From Burkholderia stagnalis (GTDB taxonomy: Bacteria > Pseudomonadota > Gammaproteobacteria > Burkholderiales > Burkholderiaceae): a stretch of DNA of 64,000 nucleotides. The stretch spans positions 186,001-250,000 of the forward strand of contig NZ_CADESW010000007.1 of NCBI RefSeq assembly GCF_902830275.1. The letters are read 5' to 3'. Under the pieces are notes generated by a model that worked only from the letters and a program-made list of their open reading frames with translations, was not told the DNA's origin and did not search any database. Position numbers and translations under genes: made by a program. This document shows positions 14,308-22,915 of the stretch, one piece after another. Each line of letters begins with the position of its first letter. Position 1 is the stretch's first letter.

Positions 14308-16974
14308 TTAGTAGGCGCGGATCATGGCGAGCAATGCGATGTTGCGCGGCCGCGCTTCGCTGCCGCCGTCCGCGTTGACGGTGATGCCGTGGCTGTGCCG
14401 ACCGGCCCCGCCGATGCCGACGTTGTGGCCGTGGTTGCCTGCACCTTCCGTGTCGAATTGGTGGTTGTGATTGCCGGCTGGGCTGGTGAGGAACCATTTG
14501 TTGTCCCAGTCTTCCGTCGATGCCCCGAATCGGTTGTTCTCCCCATCAGTTCCCCACGGCGGAACAAACGATCGATCGTTTTGCCCGAATGGGACGATGT
14601 GCTGGTGGTCACCACTACTGGTGGTCCACCCGTGATGACCGTGCCAGCCTTGCGAATCCGTCCATGCCGAGTGCGCGTGATCGCCGACTTCGGATGCGCT
14701 TGCACCGTGCGCGTGCGAACGGTTCTGGTCACCTTGGTACGAGCCGATGGCGCGCTGCGGATCGATGTCGTCGCGGCCGTCCGCCCAACATCGGATGAAC
14801 TCGCCGCGCATCTCGGGCAGGCGGAACGTCGACGCGCCGTCACCAGTCGAGAAGCAACCCCAGCGGCCGTTCATCCATTCGGCTTCGGACACGAGTGCGC
14901 CGCTCGCCTGGGCGTAGGCCCACAGCGCCGGATAGTCGGCGCGATTCACGAGGACGCCGTTGGCTTTCAGGAAGCCGGCACGCGCCAGCGTGCGGGGTTC
15001 GAAGACAATCTGGCCGACAGTCACGGTCGAAATTGCGGACAGTACCCATTCCGTCGTCGCCAGGCGCGTCGAGCGATCGCCCTGCGGCGGCGTCGGCCCT
15101 TGTACCGGCCTTTCGAAATTCGTACCGGTCGGAGTGAACGCCACCTGGGGGAGCGAATTGCACGTGATCCCGAACGATCCATCGCCGATGTGATAAAGCC
15201 CCGTATCCGGCGCTCCGTCGTTTTGGAACGTGAGCGAAGGAGAACCGGCACTACCTTCCGATAGGAAAATGCGCTTGCCTGGATCGAACCACACGTCTGC
15301 GGCCATCGTTCCGCCCTTCAGTCGATCGAGCGGCGTCACGTTGCCCGAGTGCCAGACGGGATTACCGTCAATGCGGAAGGTGCGATCGGCGATGTAATAC
15401 TGGAACGCGCCCTGCGTCGGTGTCCACCAACCGTAGGTGTCTTTGTTCGAATAGAGGAAGCCATCGACGGGGCCGAGGCGAATTTCCCCCTGGTTCAGGC
15501 GGGTGCCGACCCACAGATTGCCGGCCACATTGGCATTACCGCCAAAGTCGACTCCTGCGCCGGTGCCGTCGATACTGACCTTGCCCGTATCGAGTGCCCA
15601 CGAGAACGGACGCAGTGAATTCCATGATCCGTCCGGGTTGCCTTTGGCCGTCGTCAGAAACCAGGCGCGGTCGTCGTCGTTGCGCAGAATCACGCCGTAG
15701 TTCGACGCGCTTGCTCTGAACTGGGCTCCGCCGTTGTCGGTTCCTGCACTCTTGACGCCGGCCGAGGCAGTGACCCTACCTTTGACCTGCACGGCATTCA
15801 AACCGTCGTCGTCGATATCGCCGACGACCAGGCGCTTCGCGAGCGAAAAGACCTGCGTGCTGCGGTCGACGCGAAACGCTGGGAACTGCGTGACGCCATC
15901 GTCGGCGAACGCGTTCAATCCGAAGTTGTTGCCGGCATTTCCGCCGGTGGCAGCGCCATCTCGCTTGAACAGAGACCAGCGAACCTTCCCCCCATCGGCA
16001 AAGAACAGCGTCGAGAAACTGCCGGCCCCGCCGTCGATCGAAACGGCCTTCGAATAGCTGGTGCCATCGGTGACGGTATTGCCACCGACGAGAAGCCGTG
16101 AGCCGGCGTCGTCGCTCTTCACGTCGCCGATGAGAACGCGGCCGCCGTAGGAGATGCGCACGGCCCGCGCCTGGTACGCGTCGGCCGTCGCGTCGTTACC
16201 CGTCTTGTTGAGCCAGACGTCAAGGTATTCGCGTCCCCACGGACCATTGTCGAAACCGGCCCGAATCGTAGCGACCAGACGCGCGCCGGTGTCGGCGACG
16301 TTGCCGCCAAACGTACCGAACATGCGAACGCGGCTTTCGCGAGCGAGCGCGCCGGACGCCGGCAGAATGGAAACCTGCGATGAATTCGGACCTGCATCGA
16401 ACTCCGCGATCACGGGGCCGGTGAATTTCGCGCCAGTCAGCGCGGCGTACCGGGTCGCGGCAGTCTTCGGAGTGATGGCGCGCGAGTCGTCCGCCCCCGC
16501 ATCGACTTCGGCCTGCGTGGCGAGTTCTACAACGCCCTTGCGTTCGGTCGTCGCCGGCGGGTTCAGAAACGTGGCCGGGCCGAACTGAAGCTGCGCCGCG
16601 TCGATCGACGTGAACACGATGTCGCTCGCGAGCAGCAACATGGCCGCCGGCGACTTTTCAAGAATGGGCGTGCTCTGCACGTAGACGCCGAACAGCACGC
16701 CGTTGTCCAGGTACAGGCCGTACGCGTACAACGTGTACTGGTCGTTCGTGTCGTCCTGGATGACGACGTGCACAGTGTCCGGTGCGACGTTTTCGCCGCC
16801 GAACGTCGTCACGCGCTTGCGCTCGCTCGGCAAGGTCTTCATGCCCTTGTCGAACGCGAACGCGGCGGTGCCGAGGCCGATTTCGGCGACGCGGCGCGAC
16901 GTGGTGCCGGTGTTGCCCGCGGCGACGAGCGCCGCGCGGCCGGCGTCAGTGATTTGAATCAGGTTTCCAGCCAT
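14308..16974 (-). CDS. H: Tail fibre protein H with collar domain and His-rich tip
   Basis: About 888 residues from the ATG at 16974 (a TTG at 17004 is an alternative). The N-terminus (MAGNLIQITDAGRAALVAAGNTGT) is the conserved baseplate-binding part of P2 H relatives. The middle holds beta-helical fibre segments and WHSGNVTPL. The C-terminus has a phage collar domain (FLKANGVLVNRADYPALWAYA, RLPEMRGEFIRCWADGRDD) followed by many HxH pairs (SHAHG, DHAHS, NHNHQ, RHSHG). In other phages such motifs bind metal along a trimeric needle. This protein determines host range. Confidence 0.9.
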   Translation of the reverse strand: MAGNLIQITDAGRAALVAAGNTGTTSRRVAEIGLGTAAFAFDKGMKTLPSERKRVTTFGGENVAPDTVHVVIQDDTNDQYTLYAYGLYLDNGVLFGVYVQSTPILEKSPAAMLLLASDIVFTSIDAAQLQFGPATFLNPPATTERKGVVELATQAEVDAGADDSRAITPKTAATRYAALTGAKFTGPVIAEFDAGPNSSQVSILPASGALARESRVRMFGTFGGNVADTGARLVATIRAGFDNGPWGREYLDVWLNKTGNDATADAYQARAVRISYGGRVLIGDVKSDDAGSRLLVGGNTVTDGTSYSKAVSIDGGAGSFSTLFFADGGKVRWSLFKRDGAATGGNAGNNFGLNAFADDGVTQFPAFRVDRSTQVFSLAKRLVVGDIDDDGLNAVQVKGRVTASAGVKSAGTDNGGAQFRASASNYGVILRNDDDRAWFLTTAKGNPDGSWNSLRPFSWALDTGKVSIDGTGAGVDFGGNANVAGNLWVGTRLNQGEIRLGPVDGFLYSNKDTYGWWTPTQGAFQYYIADRTFRIDGNPVWHSGNVTPLDRLKGGTMAADVWFDPGKRIFLSEGSAGSPSLTFQNDGAPDTGLYHIGDGSFGITCNSLPQVAFTPTGTNFERPVQGPTPPQGDRSTRLATTEWVLSAISTVTVGQIVFEPRTLARAGFLKANGVLVNRADYPALWAYAQASGALVSEAEWMNGRWGCFSTGDGASTFRLPEMRGEFIRCWADGRDDIDPQRAIGSYQGDQNRSHAHGASASEVGDHAHSAWTDSQGWHGHHGWTTSSGDHQHIVPFGQNDRSFVPPWGTDGENNRFGASTEDWDNKWFLTSPAGNHNHQFDTEGAGNHGHNVGIGGAGRHSHGITVNADGGSEARPRNIALLAMIRAY

Positions 16975-16976
16975 AT

Positions 16977-17531
16977 TCAGGTATCCGAGAGGGACAGGCG
17001 GCAATAGACCGCGGCGCGTGCGCCGGCGCCGACGCGCTGTGCGCTGGTCGCACCAAAGCCCTGCTTGAAGGTGTAGTGCGCGGTACCGCGCTTCGCGCGA
17101 TCGACTTCCGCGCGGATGTCGGCGACGTACTCGGCAGTTGCGGGCACGCCGTCGCGGCTACCGACCGTCAGCACGATTTCGAACGTGCCGGGCCTGCCGC
17201 GCGGCGTCATCTCGAACCACTCGCGCATCGCCACGTTCGCGCCGAACGACGCGCAGACCTGGCGCACGGCTTCGGCCGTGCCCTTGATCCGGGCAATCCG
17301 GATTGCGGTTTTCACACGCGCGCGCTTGACCTGCTCGGGCCAGTAGTCTTTCCAGGTCTCGACGCCGACGTGCCAGGCCAGCCACGGCAGGAATGCCAGC
17401 GGGATCGCATCCGGGTCCATCAGCGTGCCGATGTCGACCGGGATGCCGCTAATTCGCGCATTGGTCTCGGCGAGGCGCCGCTCGAGCGCGGTCGCGTTCG
17501 GCGGCAGCAACGAGGGCATCGGCTTATTCAT
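16977..17531 (-). CDS. I: Baseplate protein I
   Basis: 184 residues (P2 gpI 176). Characteristic motifs are SLLPPNATALERRLAE near the start and DIGTLMDPDAIPLAFLPWLAWHVGVETW. It is a wedge component of the P2-type baseplate connecting J with the fibre H. It overlaps J by eight bases and its stop is two bases before the H start. Confidence 0.92.
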   Translation of the reverse strand: MNKPMPSLLPPNATALERRLAETNARISGIPVDIGTLMDPDAIPLAFLPWLAWHVGVETWKDYWPEQVKRARVKTAIRIARIKGTAEAVRQVCASFGANVAMREWFEMTPRGRPGTFEIVLTVGSRDGVPATAEYVADIRAEVDRAKRGTAHYTFKQGFGATSAQRVGAGARAAVYCRLSLSDT

Positions 17532-18429
17532 CCGCGACCCCGCCGTCGATCAGCTCGATTCCCGTGCAGTACGGCGCCTGCTCGCCCGTCACGGTGACGC
17601 CGCCGGCCGGCGAGTCCAGCAATACCTTCTGCACGCCCGCCACGCGCATTGCCGCGTGCAGGCCGTCGACCGTCACTTCCATGCCGATGCGGTGCATGTC
17701 GGCGGCGAACTTTGCCGTGCGCTTGTTCGCTTCCGCGAGCGCGACCGCGCGATCCGGGCCGGAGAAGAAGCGCAGCGTTGAGCGGATCGCGTAGCGCACG
17801 ACCTTCGCGCTCTGCACGATCACTTCGTCGGTCTGCGGCCGCTTGCCTTCCAGACTCTTCTTCACGATCTCGATCAGCTCGTCGCTCGCCGTGCCGTCGC
17901 CTTCGCGCGACAAGATCGTGACGACCATCACGCACGGCTCCGGGCTGAACGCGGCGGCAGACAAAACGCGGCCATCGGATGAACGCGCATGGAACACGTA
18001 CGCTTCTTCAGGACCGGCGACGGAGAAGCCGCGCGGCGCGAGCTGCACGCGCTCGCGCAGGCTGTCGTCGTCTTCGTAGACCGGATCGACTCCGTTCTCA
18101 GGATCGCCGGCCGAGATGACCAGGCGTTCCACGTCGAAGAGGGCTGCGATGTGTTCGAGCGTCGTGCCGCGTGCATATGCGAGCAGGATGCCGCGAGCCT
18201 TGTCGTTGATGAGCTGGCGCAGCAGCACTTCGCGGTAGGCGTTTTCCTGCAACGATCGCGTCAACGGTTCGGATTCGAGCGCGAGCGTCGCGGCGATCTC
18301 GGCGCGTTGGTCGGCCGGGTACAGGGAAATGAGCCGCGCCTTGCGTTCAGCAAAGACCGTTTCGAAGTCGAGCGGGTCGACGATATCGGGCGCCGGCAGT
18401 TGCGACAGGTCGATCGGGGTCGTTCTCAT
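17524..18429 (-). CDS. J: Baseplate assembly protein J
   Basis: 301 residues from the ATG at 18429 (P2 gpJ 302). The sequence LSQLPAPDIVDPLDFETVFAERKARLISLYP at the N-terminus and the long central VLLRQLINDKARGILLAYARGTTLEHIAALF are typical. It belongs to the gp6/Mu gp47-like wedge family. Overlaps W by four bases (ATGA). Confidence 0.93.
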   Translation of the reverse strand: MRTTPIDLSQLPAPDIVDPLDFETVFAERKARLISLYPADQRAEIAATLALESEPLTRSLQENAYREVLLRQLINDKARGILLAYARGTTLEHIAALFDVERLVISAGDPENGVDPVYEDDDSLRERVQLAPRGFSVAGPEEAYVFHARSSDGRVLSAAAFSPEPCVMVVTILSREGDGTASDELIEIVKKSLEGKRPQTDEVIVQSAKVVRYAIRSTLRFFSGPDRAVALAEANKRTAKFAADMHRIGMEVTVDGLHAAMRVAGVQKVLLDSPAGGVTVTGEQAPYCTGIELIDGGVADE

Positions 18430-18788
18430 GCGCCGACTCCGTTCGACACGGGCACGCGCAGCGATACAGGTTCGTCGCGCTCGTCGGTCCATCCTTCGAT
18501 GTCGACGAGCTGGTGACCGGCGAACGCCTCGTCGGCACCCGCCACGAGCTGCACACGCGTGACGGTCAGACGCGGCTCCCAACGCATCAGCGCGGTCGCG
18601 GCGGCCGCGTACAGGCGAATCCGCGTCGCGCCATTGGTCGGCGCGTCGATCAGGTCGGGCAATTCAGAGCCGAACGAACGGCGCTGGATGCACGAGCCGA
18701 GCGGGGTCGTCAGAATCCGGCCGACCGACTGCGACAGGTGGTCGACGCCCGAAATCGCGCGACCGGTGACAGCGTTCATTCCCTTCAT
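18426..18788 (-). CDS. W: Baseplate wedge protein W (gp25-like)
   Basis: 120 residues (P2 gpW 115). The gp25/lysozyme-related wedge pattern is evident: VGRILTTPLGSCIQRRSFGSELPDLIDAP. The equivalent TssE-like EPR sequence appears as WEPRLTV. The protein initiates sheath assembly at the baseplate. Overlaps V and J by four bases each. Confidence 0.93.
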   Translation of the reverse strand: MKGMNAVTGRAISGVDHLSQSVGRILTTPLGSCIQRRSFGSELPDLIDAPTNGATRIRLYAAAATALMRWEPRLTVTRVQLVAGADEAFAGHQLVDIEGWTDERDEPVSLRVPVSNGVGA

Positions 18789-19471
18789 GCTGCCCCCGGG
18801 ATCGGCTTCGACGTGCGGGCGAATTCGCCCATCGCGTCGTGTGGGTGTTCGACCAGGCTGACGTTGCGTGCGACAACGTCGTCAGTGAACTCGGCGCGAC
18901 CGTCGATCTTCATGACAGAACCGCCTTTGCCGCCCTTGCCGGTCATGCCCGACTCAAACGCGAACGGACCTTTCACGGTCAGCGATTTCGTCACGGTCGC
19001 GTCCCCATCGAGCAGGATGCTTTCGGCCTGCACGGTCGCGTCCTTCGTCTGCACGATGACCGCGCCTGGTGCGATAACGCGTACGGTCGCGCCGGCAGGC
19101 AGCTCGGCCGTCAGCGCGTGCGCCGCATGGTCGTAGCTGACGCGTGCGCCGTCCGCGTAGACGCGGGTGTGGGTGTTCGGGGAGTTGTCCGGCGCCGGCG
19201 CGGCGTCGGAGTAGAGGCCGCGCAGTGCGACGGCCTGCGCGAAGTCGCCCATCGGGCCGAGCAGCACGACCTGTTCGCCCTTCGTCGGCGGAAGCCATTC
19301 GCGCGTGCTGCCGGCCGCCGGCGTGAGCCAGGGAATCCAGTTGGTTTGCAGGCCGTCGTCGGCGGATTCGCCGACCGCGACGCGACAGAGGCCCGTGCCG
19401 TAGTCGACATCGAGAATCGAGCCCTTGCGCACGGCGTTGCGTGCCTGCCGTTGAATTTCGTTCGCATCCAT
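18785..19471 (-). CDS. V: Baseplate spike protein V
   Basis: About 228 residues from the ATG at 19471; an in-frame ATG nine bases upstream is possible. The N-terminal OB-fold (KGSILDVDYGTGLCRVAVG, WIPWLTPAAGSTREWLPPTKGEQVVLLGPMGD) is followed by a beta-helix. An EHPHD segment near the end supplies the HxH iron site seen in P2 and phi92 spikes. It forms the membrane-piercing tip. First gene of the V-W-J-I-H operon. Confidence 0.92.
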   Translation of the reverse strand: MDANEIQRQARNAVRKGSILDVDYGTGLCRVAVGESADDGLQTNWIPWLTPAAGSTREWLPPTKGEQVVLLGPMGDFAQAVALRGLYSDAAPAPDNSPNTHTRVYADGARVSYDHAAHALTAELPAGATVRVIAPGAVIVQTKDATVQAESILLDGDATVTKSLTVKGPFAFESGMTGKGGKGGSVMKIDGRAEFTDDVVARNVSLVEHPHDAMGEFARTSKPIPGAA

Positions 19472-19594
19472 GCCGACCATGTTGCCGGTCGCCCTCGCGT
19501 GACGCGAGCGAATGCAAATGTCGTGCTCGCGGGTACAGCATGCTCGTCGCGCGCGCGAGCAAACGTGCGTCGACAATCGGCGTTACACGCTCAA

Positions 19595-19615
19595 CGACGT
19601 GTGTCGCACACGTCG
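19595..19615. repeat. 21-bp inverted repeat upstream of the plus-strand methyltransferase
   Basis: CGACGTGTG (19595-19603), TCG, CACACGTCG (19607-19615) is a perfect inverted repeat. It lies in the 174-bp gap between V (minus) and the methyltransferase (plus), so it could be a late-activator or repressor operator, or a leader hairpin. No T tract follows, so a terminator is less likely. Confidence 0.55.
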
Positions 19616-19645
19616 CGGGTGTCCCTTTCACGCTGCCTCTGAACC

Positions 19646-20422
19646 ATGACGATTCACATTTCCGACGCCGCGCCCGCGGCCGACATTACCCCAATGCTCA
19701 ACCGGCTTCATCGCGTCGACGCGCTTGCCTTGGCGTGCACGCTGCCGGATCAGTCCGTCGACCTGGTATTCACCGATCCGCCGTACGCGTCGGGCGGCCT
19801 GCACCTGTCCGCGCGATCGCGTGCGCCGAGCCAGAAGTACATCAACAGCGACACGAAGGCGGTCTATACAGACTTCGAAGGCGACAACATGGACCAACGC
19901 GCCTGGGCGTTCTGGTGCCATGCCTGGCTGACCGAATGCCGCCGTGCGATGAAACCCGGCGCGCTGCTCGTTTGCTTCATCGACTGGCGCCAGCTCGCGA
20001 CGTTGACGGACGTGGTGCAGGCGGCCGGCCTGACACTGCGCGGCATCGCCGTATGGGACAAGACGCCAGGTCGTACGCGGCCGCGCCGAGGCGGTTTCGC
20101 GCAACAGGCCGAATTCATCGTATGGGCGAGCCGCGGGCCGATGAACGAAAGCGACGTCTACCTGCCTGGTGTGTTCCCGACACGCCTGACGCTGCCAAAG
20201 CAACACGTCACGGAGAAGCCGATCGAGCTGGCGCGCGACGTGGTGCGCCTGGTGCCCGATGGCGGCGTCGTGTGCGACCTGTTCGCCGGTTCCGGTACGT
20301 TCCTGGTCGCCGCGCGCGAAGCCGGCCTGCAGTGGGTCGGATGTGAGACGAGCCAGGCGTATCACGCGATCGCGTCGACGCGTCTGGCTGCTGTGAACGA
20401 TTCAGCGGTTGAGGTAGCGTAG
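19646..20422 (+). CDS. Phage DNA methyltransferase, probably N6-adenine (beta-type)
   Basis: 258 residues. The catalytic DPPY is at 44-47 and the SAM-binding motif DLFAGSGTF near 212, so catalytic motif precedes SAM motif (beta-class order). DPPY favours N6-adenine, though N4-cytosine cannot be excluded. TEKPIELARDVVRLVPDGGVV is a conserved neighbour. It stands alone on the plus strand within the minus-strand tail and lysis genes and overlaps the 3' end of S by 21 bases tail to tail. It has no partner nuclease next to it, so it is an orphan methylase, perhaps protecting phage DNA. Confidence 0.88.
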   Translation: MTIHISDAAPAADITPMLNRLHRVDALALACTLPDQSVDLVFTDPPYASGGLHLSARSRAPSQKYINSDTKAVYTDFEGDNMDQRAWAFWCHAWLTECRRAMKPGALLVCFIDWRQLATLTDVVQAAGLTLRGIAVWDKTPGRTRPRRGGFAQQAEFIVWASRGPMNESDVYLPGVFPTRLTLPKQHVTEKPIELARDVVRLVPDGGVVCDLFAGSGTFLVAAREAGLQWVGCETSQAYHAIASTRLAAVNDSAVEVA

Positions 20423-20869
20423 CAACCGATCCCGCACGAGTTCGCGATCGGCCGAGCTGAAGCCGAGCACGACGCGAACCGGATACTGTACGAGCGGGCC
20501 GCCCGGTTCGACGGGGGCCTTCTGGCCTTCCTGGTGAACGCGCACGATGCGCGACAGGCGGTCGTCGAAGCCGATCGCAAGCCCCGTGTCGTCGACATCG
20601 ATCCGCAGATAGCGGGCGGTGCGCAGCTTGCGGAACATCGCCTGCCGCTTGATGCGGCCGACCTTGGCGCGCAAGCCCTTGCCGCCCTTTTTGATCTTGC
20701 GCGGCACGTACGCGCTGCCGTCCGGGTTCTGCTGCGCGGCGACGCGCGACTGTTGCGCGCGACGCATATCGCGCCCCAGCTCGCGAAACAGACGCCGGCG
20801 AGCAGCCGGCGCCAGCTTCGCGAGCAGCCCGCCGGCCCATTTCTCAAGCGCACGCAGATCGTCGTCCAT
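20402..20869 (-). CDS. S: Tail completion protein S
   Basis: 155 residues from the ATG at 20869 (P2 gpS 150). A basic region AYVPRKIKKGGKGLRAKVGRIKRQAMFRKLRTARYLRI precedes the conserved IVRVHQEGQ and a C-terminal RELVRDRLLRYL. The start sits within TGATG, one base overlapping the R stop, so it is translationally coupled. Needed for tail completion and head joining. Confidence 0.9.
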   Translation of the reverse strand: MDDDLRALEKWAGGLLAKLAPAARRRLFRELGRDMRRAQQSRVAAQQNPDGSAYVPRKIKKGGKGLRAKVGRIKRQAMFRKLRTARYLRIDVDDTGLAIGFDDRLSRIVRVHQEGQKAPVEPGGPLVQYPVRVVLGFSSADRELVRDRLLRYLNR

Positions 20870-21285
20870 CACGCCACCCATTGCTCGGCCGCGTCGTCGA
20901 CGTGTTCGACTGTGCGGCGGCCGCCTTCGTCTGTACCGACCACAACGCTTTCCGTCAGCTTCAGTTTGATTGCGAGGTCGACGGCATCGTTCGCGAGGAT
21001 GTCGGCGATGAACGTCATGCCTTCGCGGCGCTGGTCGGCGTTGGTCACGAGGTCGGGCTGGTTCGCACGCGCCCATTCGACGACCGCGATCATCACGTCG
21101 TCGGCGCTGCCGATGAAGTCACGGATGAGAATCTCGCACTCGTACCGGTATTCGAACGACGGCGTGCGGGTGCCGGTCGCGACAATGTGGCCGTCGTTGA
21201 TGAAGACGACGAGCAGGTCGGGCGCTGCGGCGAGCTGCGGGAGCGTCGCGACGAGCGCAGCGCGCAGGCTGTTCGGCTTAATCAT
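20869..21285 (-). CDS. R: Tail completion protein R
   Basis: 138 residues from the ATG at 21285 (P2 gpR 155). MIKPNSLRAALVATLPQLAAAPDLLVVFINDGHIVATG and YRYECEILIRDFIG are characteristic of the family. It acts with S at the head-proximal end of the tail. It overlaps Rz1 upstream by eight bases. Confidence 0.9.
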   Translation of the reverse strand: MIKPNSLRAALVATLPQLAAAPDLLVVFINDGHIVATGTRTPSFEYRYECEILIRDFIGSADDVMIAVVEWARANQPDLVTNADQRREGMTFIADILANDAVDLAIKLKLTESVVVGTDEGGRRTVEHVDDAAEQWVA

Positions 21286-21562
21286 GGGCGGCCGCCCGCG
21301 GGTTCGTCTGACTGCGTGCCTGGCACGCGGCCACCATGTCGACTTCGGCCGCACAGCGCGCCCATGCTGCCCGCGCGACGGTCAGCGCATCGCTCAGATC
21401 ACCGTTCGTCCGCGGATGCGTCGCGGGCAGGGTGCAGCGCGTCACCGCTGCGCACGCGTTGAGCGTAATCGTCGGCGCCGGCGAGGGCGGGGCTGCTGTG
21501 CAGGCGCACAACGTCGTCAGGCAGGCGAGTAGCAGCCCACGCGCGAACGGCTTCGTTCTCAT
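21278..21562 (-). CDS. Rz1-like outer-membrane spanin lipoprotein (LysC)
   Basis: 94 residues from the ATG at 21562, beginning inside Rz in another frame and running past its end. MRTKPFARGLLLACLTTLCAC is a lipoprotein signal with the cysteine in LCAC (or LLAC) as likely lipidation site. It is followed by the Pro-rich segment typical of Rz1. It partners Rz to fuse inner and outer membranes in the last step of lysis. Confidence 0.82.
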   Translation of the reverse strand: MRTKPFARGLLLACLTTLCACTAAPPSPAPTITLNACAAVTRCTLPATHPRTNGDLSDALTVARAAWARCAAEVDMVAACQARSQTNPRAAAHD

Positions 21563-21833
21563 CGATGAGTCTCCGGAGTTGCGATTGATACGCGGCGAGC
21601 GTCGTGTCGACCGCGCCGCGCGTGCGGTCGAGCTGCGCGCGCTGCTGGTCTTTCTCGCGGGCATCCGTGAGCAGCCGGCCGATGATCGCGTCACGCGCGC
21701 CTACGTCCTGTTTCGCTTGGCGGGCGGCATCCTGTGCCGTGGCGAGGCGTCCCTGCAGCGCGCGCACATACTGCGCGCCGGCGGTCGCCACGACGAGCGC
21801 CGCGAGCGCCAGCCAGAAGCGAAGGCCCGGCAT
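21399..21833 (-). CDS. Rz-like inner-membrane spanin (LysB)
   Basis: 144 residues from the ATG at 21833. A single N-terminal membrane segment (FWLALAALVVATAGAQYV) is followed by a long periplasmic coiled coil (LQGRLATAQDAARQAKQDVGARDAIIGRLLTDAREKDQQ). Two bases downstream of the endolysin. The Rz1 gene overlaps its last 164 bases. Confidence 0.88.
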   Translation of the reverse strand: MPGLRFWLALAALVVATAGAQYVRALQGRLATAQDAARQAKQDVGARDAIIGRLLTDAREKDQQRAQLDRTRGAVDTTLAAYQSQLRRLIDENEAVRAWAATRLPDDVVRLHSSPALAGADDYAQRVRSGDALHPARDASADER

Positions 21834-21835
21834 AC

Positions 21836-22645
21836 TCACGCGGCCGCCTTCGTGCCGGCGTAGCGCTCGTACGCCTGGGCTAGCTTCGCGTCGTAGAGGT
21901 TGCGGGCATAGTCCGGGCCGTTGTAGCCCTTCGCGAACGCAGCCCACTTCCGGTTCTTCAGGGCGGACAGCAGCGACGAGTCGGCCGCGACGAAGCGCAC
22001 GAACGCATCGAGCTGGTCGCCTTCGCTCGTCTCCATACGCGCGACGAACTCGTCGATGCTCGCGTAGCCGAGGCGCTTCCAGTGGTAGCCCATCACCTGG
22101 AACGCGCCCCAACTCGCCGATTCGTATGCCGATGCCGCGTGGATGCGCGCGGCGGTGTCGAGCCGCACGTATTCGGCGCCGCCGCCCTGGTAGCCGCCCG
22201 GCTTCTGGCTGACGACGTTCGGCAACTGCGCCGCGTATCGGGCGGCGTCGTCCGCGCCGATGCTGTCGACGAGCTGCCGGTACATGACATGCCGCTCGAA
22301 CAGGATCACGGGCCGACCGTCCGCCAGGAAGCCCGAGCCGCGCGATTCGACTTCGTTGACCGCGCGCACGCACGCGGGCGAGACGCCGAGTTTGTCCGCG
22401 GCGCGCGTGATGTCCATTTCGGTCAGGTGTTTGCGGTCGCGCTGGCCGGCCGACAGCACGGCATACGTGTTCGGGCCGGCGATGCCGTCGACGACGATCC
22501 CGGCGGCGGCCTGGAGCGCCTTCACGGCCTGCTCGGTCGCTTCGTCGTACAGGTGAGACACATCGAGCGCGTAGCCGGCGCGCGCAAGACGTTGCTGCAG
22601 CAGGCCAACTTCGGCGCCGCGGTCGTTGAAACGGAGGATGTTCAT
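21836..22645 (-). CDS. Modular endolysin: peptidoglycan-binding domain + N-acetylmuramidase
   Basis: 269 residues. Residues 1-65 form a peptidoglycan-binding domain (GAEVGLLQQRLARAGY, DGIAGPNTYAVL). Residues 75-265 match the DUF3380 muramidase type, with VNEVESRGSGFLADGRPVILFERHVMYRQL; Glu98 or Glu100 is the likely catalytic acid. The C-terminus WAAFAKGYNGPDYARNLYDAKLAQAYERY is typical. There is no signal peptide, so it needs the holin. The start overlaps the holin stop by four bases. Confidence 0.92.
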   Translation of the reverse strand: MNILRFNDRGAEVGLLQQRLARAGYALDVSHLYDEATEQAVKALQAAAGIVVDGIAGPNTYAVLSAGQRDRKHLTEMDITRAADKLGVSPACVRAVNEVESRGSGFLADGRPVILFERHVMYRQLVDSIGADDAARYAAQLPNVVSQKPGGYQGGGAEYVRLDTAARIHAASAYESASWGAFQVMGYHWKRLGYASIDEFVARMETSEGDQLDAFVRFVAADSSLLSALKNRKWAAFAKGYNGPDYARNLYDAKLAQAYERYAGTKAAA

Positions 22646-22914
22646 GCTTCGGTGCTCCGGAGAAGGCGCGCTACGTTGCCACGCGCGAGGTAGACAAACA
22701 GGGCCAGCAACACGGCCTGCACGGCCTGGAAGAAGCCGACCGGCTTCGGGTGAATAAGCAGTTCGATAGCCGAGCCGCCGGAAATCGCGACGATCAGCCA
22801 GGCCGTCCAGGCAACGTGCGAACGGTGCCGCGCGCCGTTTTTCCGATAGGTCAGCACGCGCAGGGTGACGGCGAGGTGTGCGGCGAGCGCGACCAGGGCA
22901 AACGACAGATGCAT
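22642..22914 (-). CDS. Putative phage holin (3 membrane segments)
   Basis: 90 residues. Hydrophobic segments lie at about 3-22 (LSFALVALAAHLAVTLRVL), 36-55 (AWTAWLIVAISGGSAIELL) and 60-78 (FFQAVQAVLLALFVYLA), with a basic loop between the first two. Size and position directly before the endolysin indicate the pore-forming holin. One base separates it from the next upstream gene. Confidence 0.8.
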   Translation of the reverse strand: MHLSFALVALAAHLAVTLRVLTYRKNGARHRSHVAWTAWLIVAISGGSAIELLIHPKPVGFFQAVQAVLLALFVYLARGNVARLLRSTEA

Positions 22915-22915
22915 G

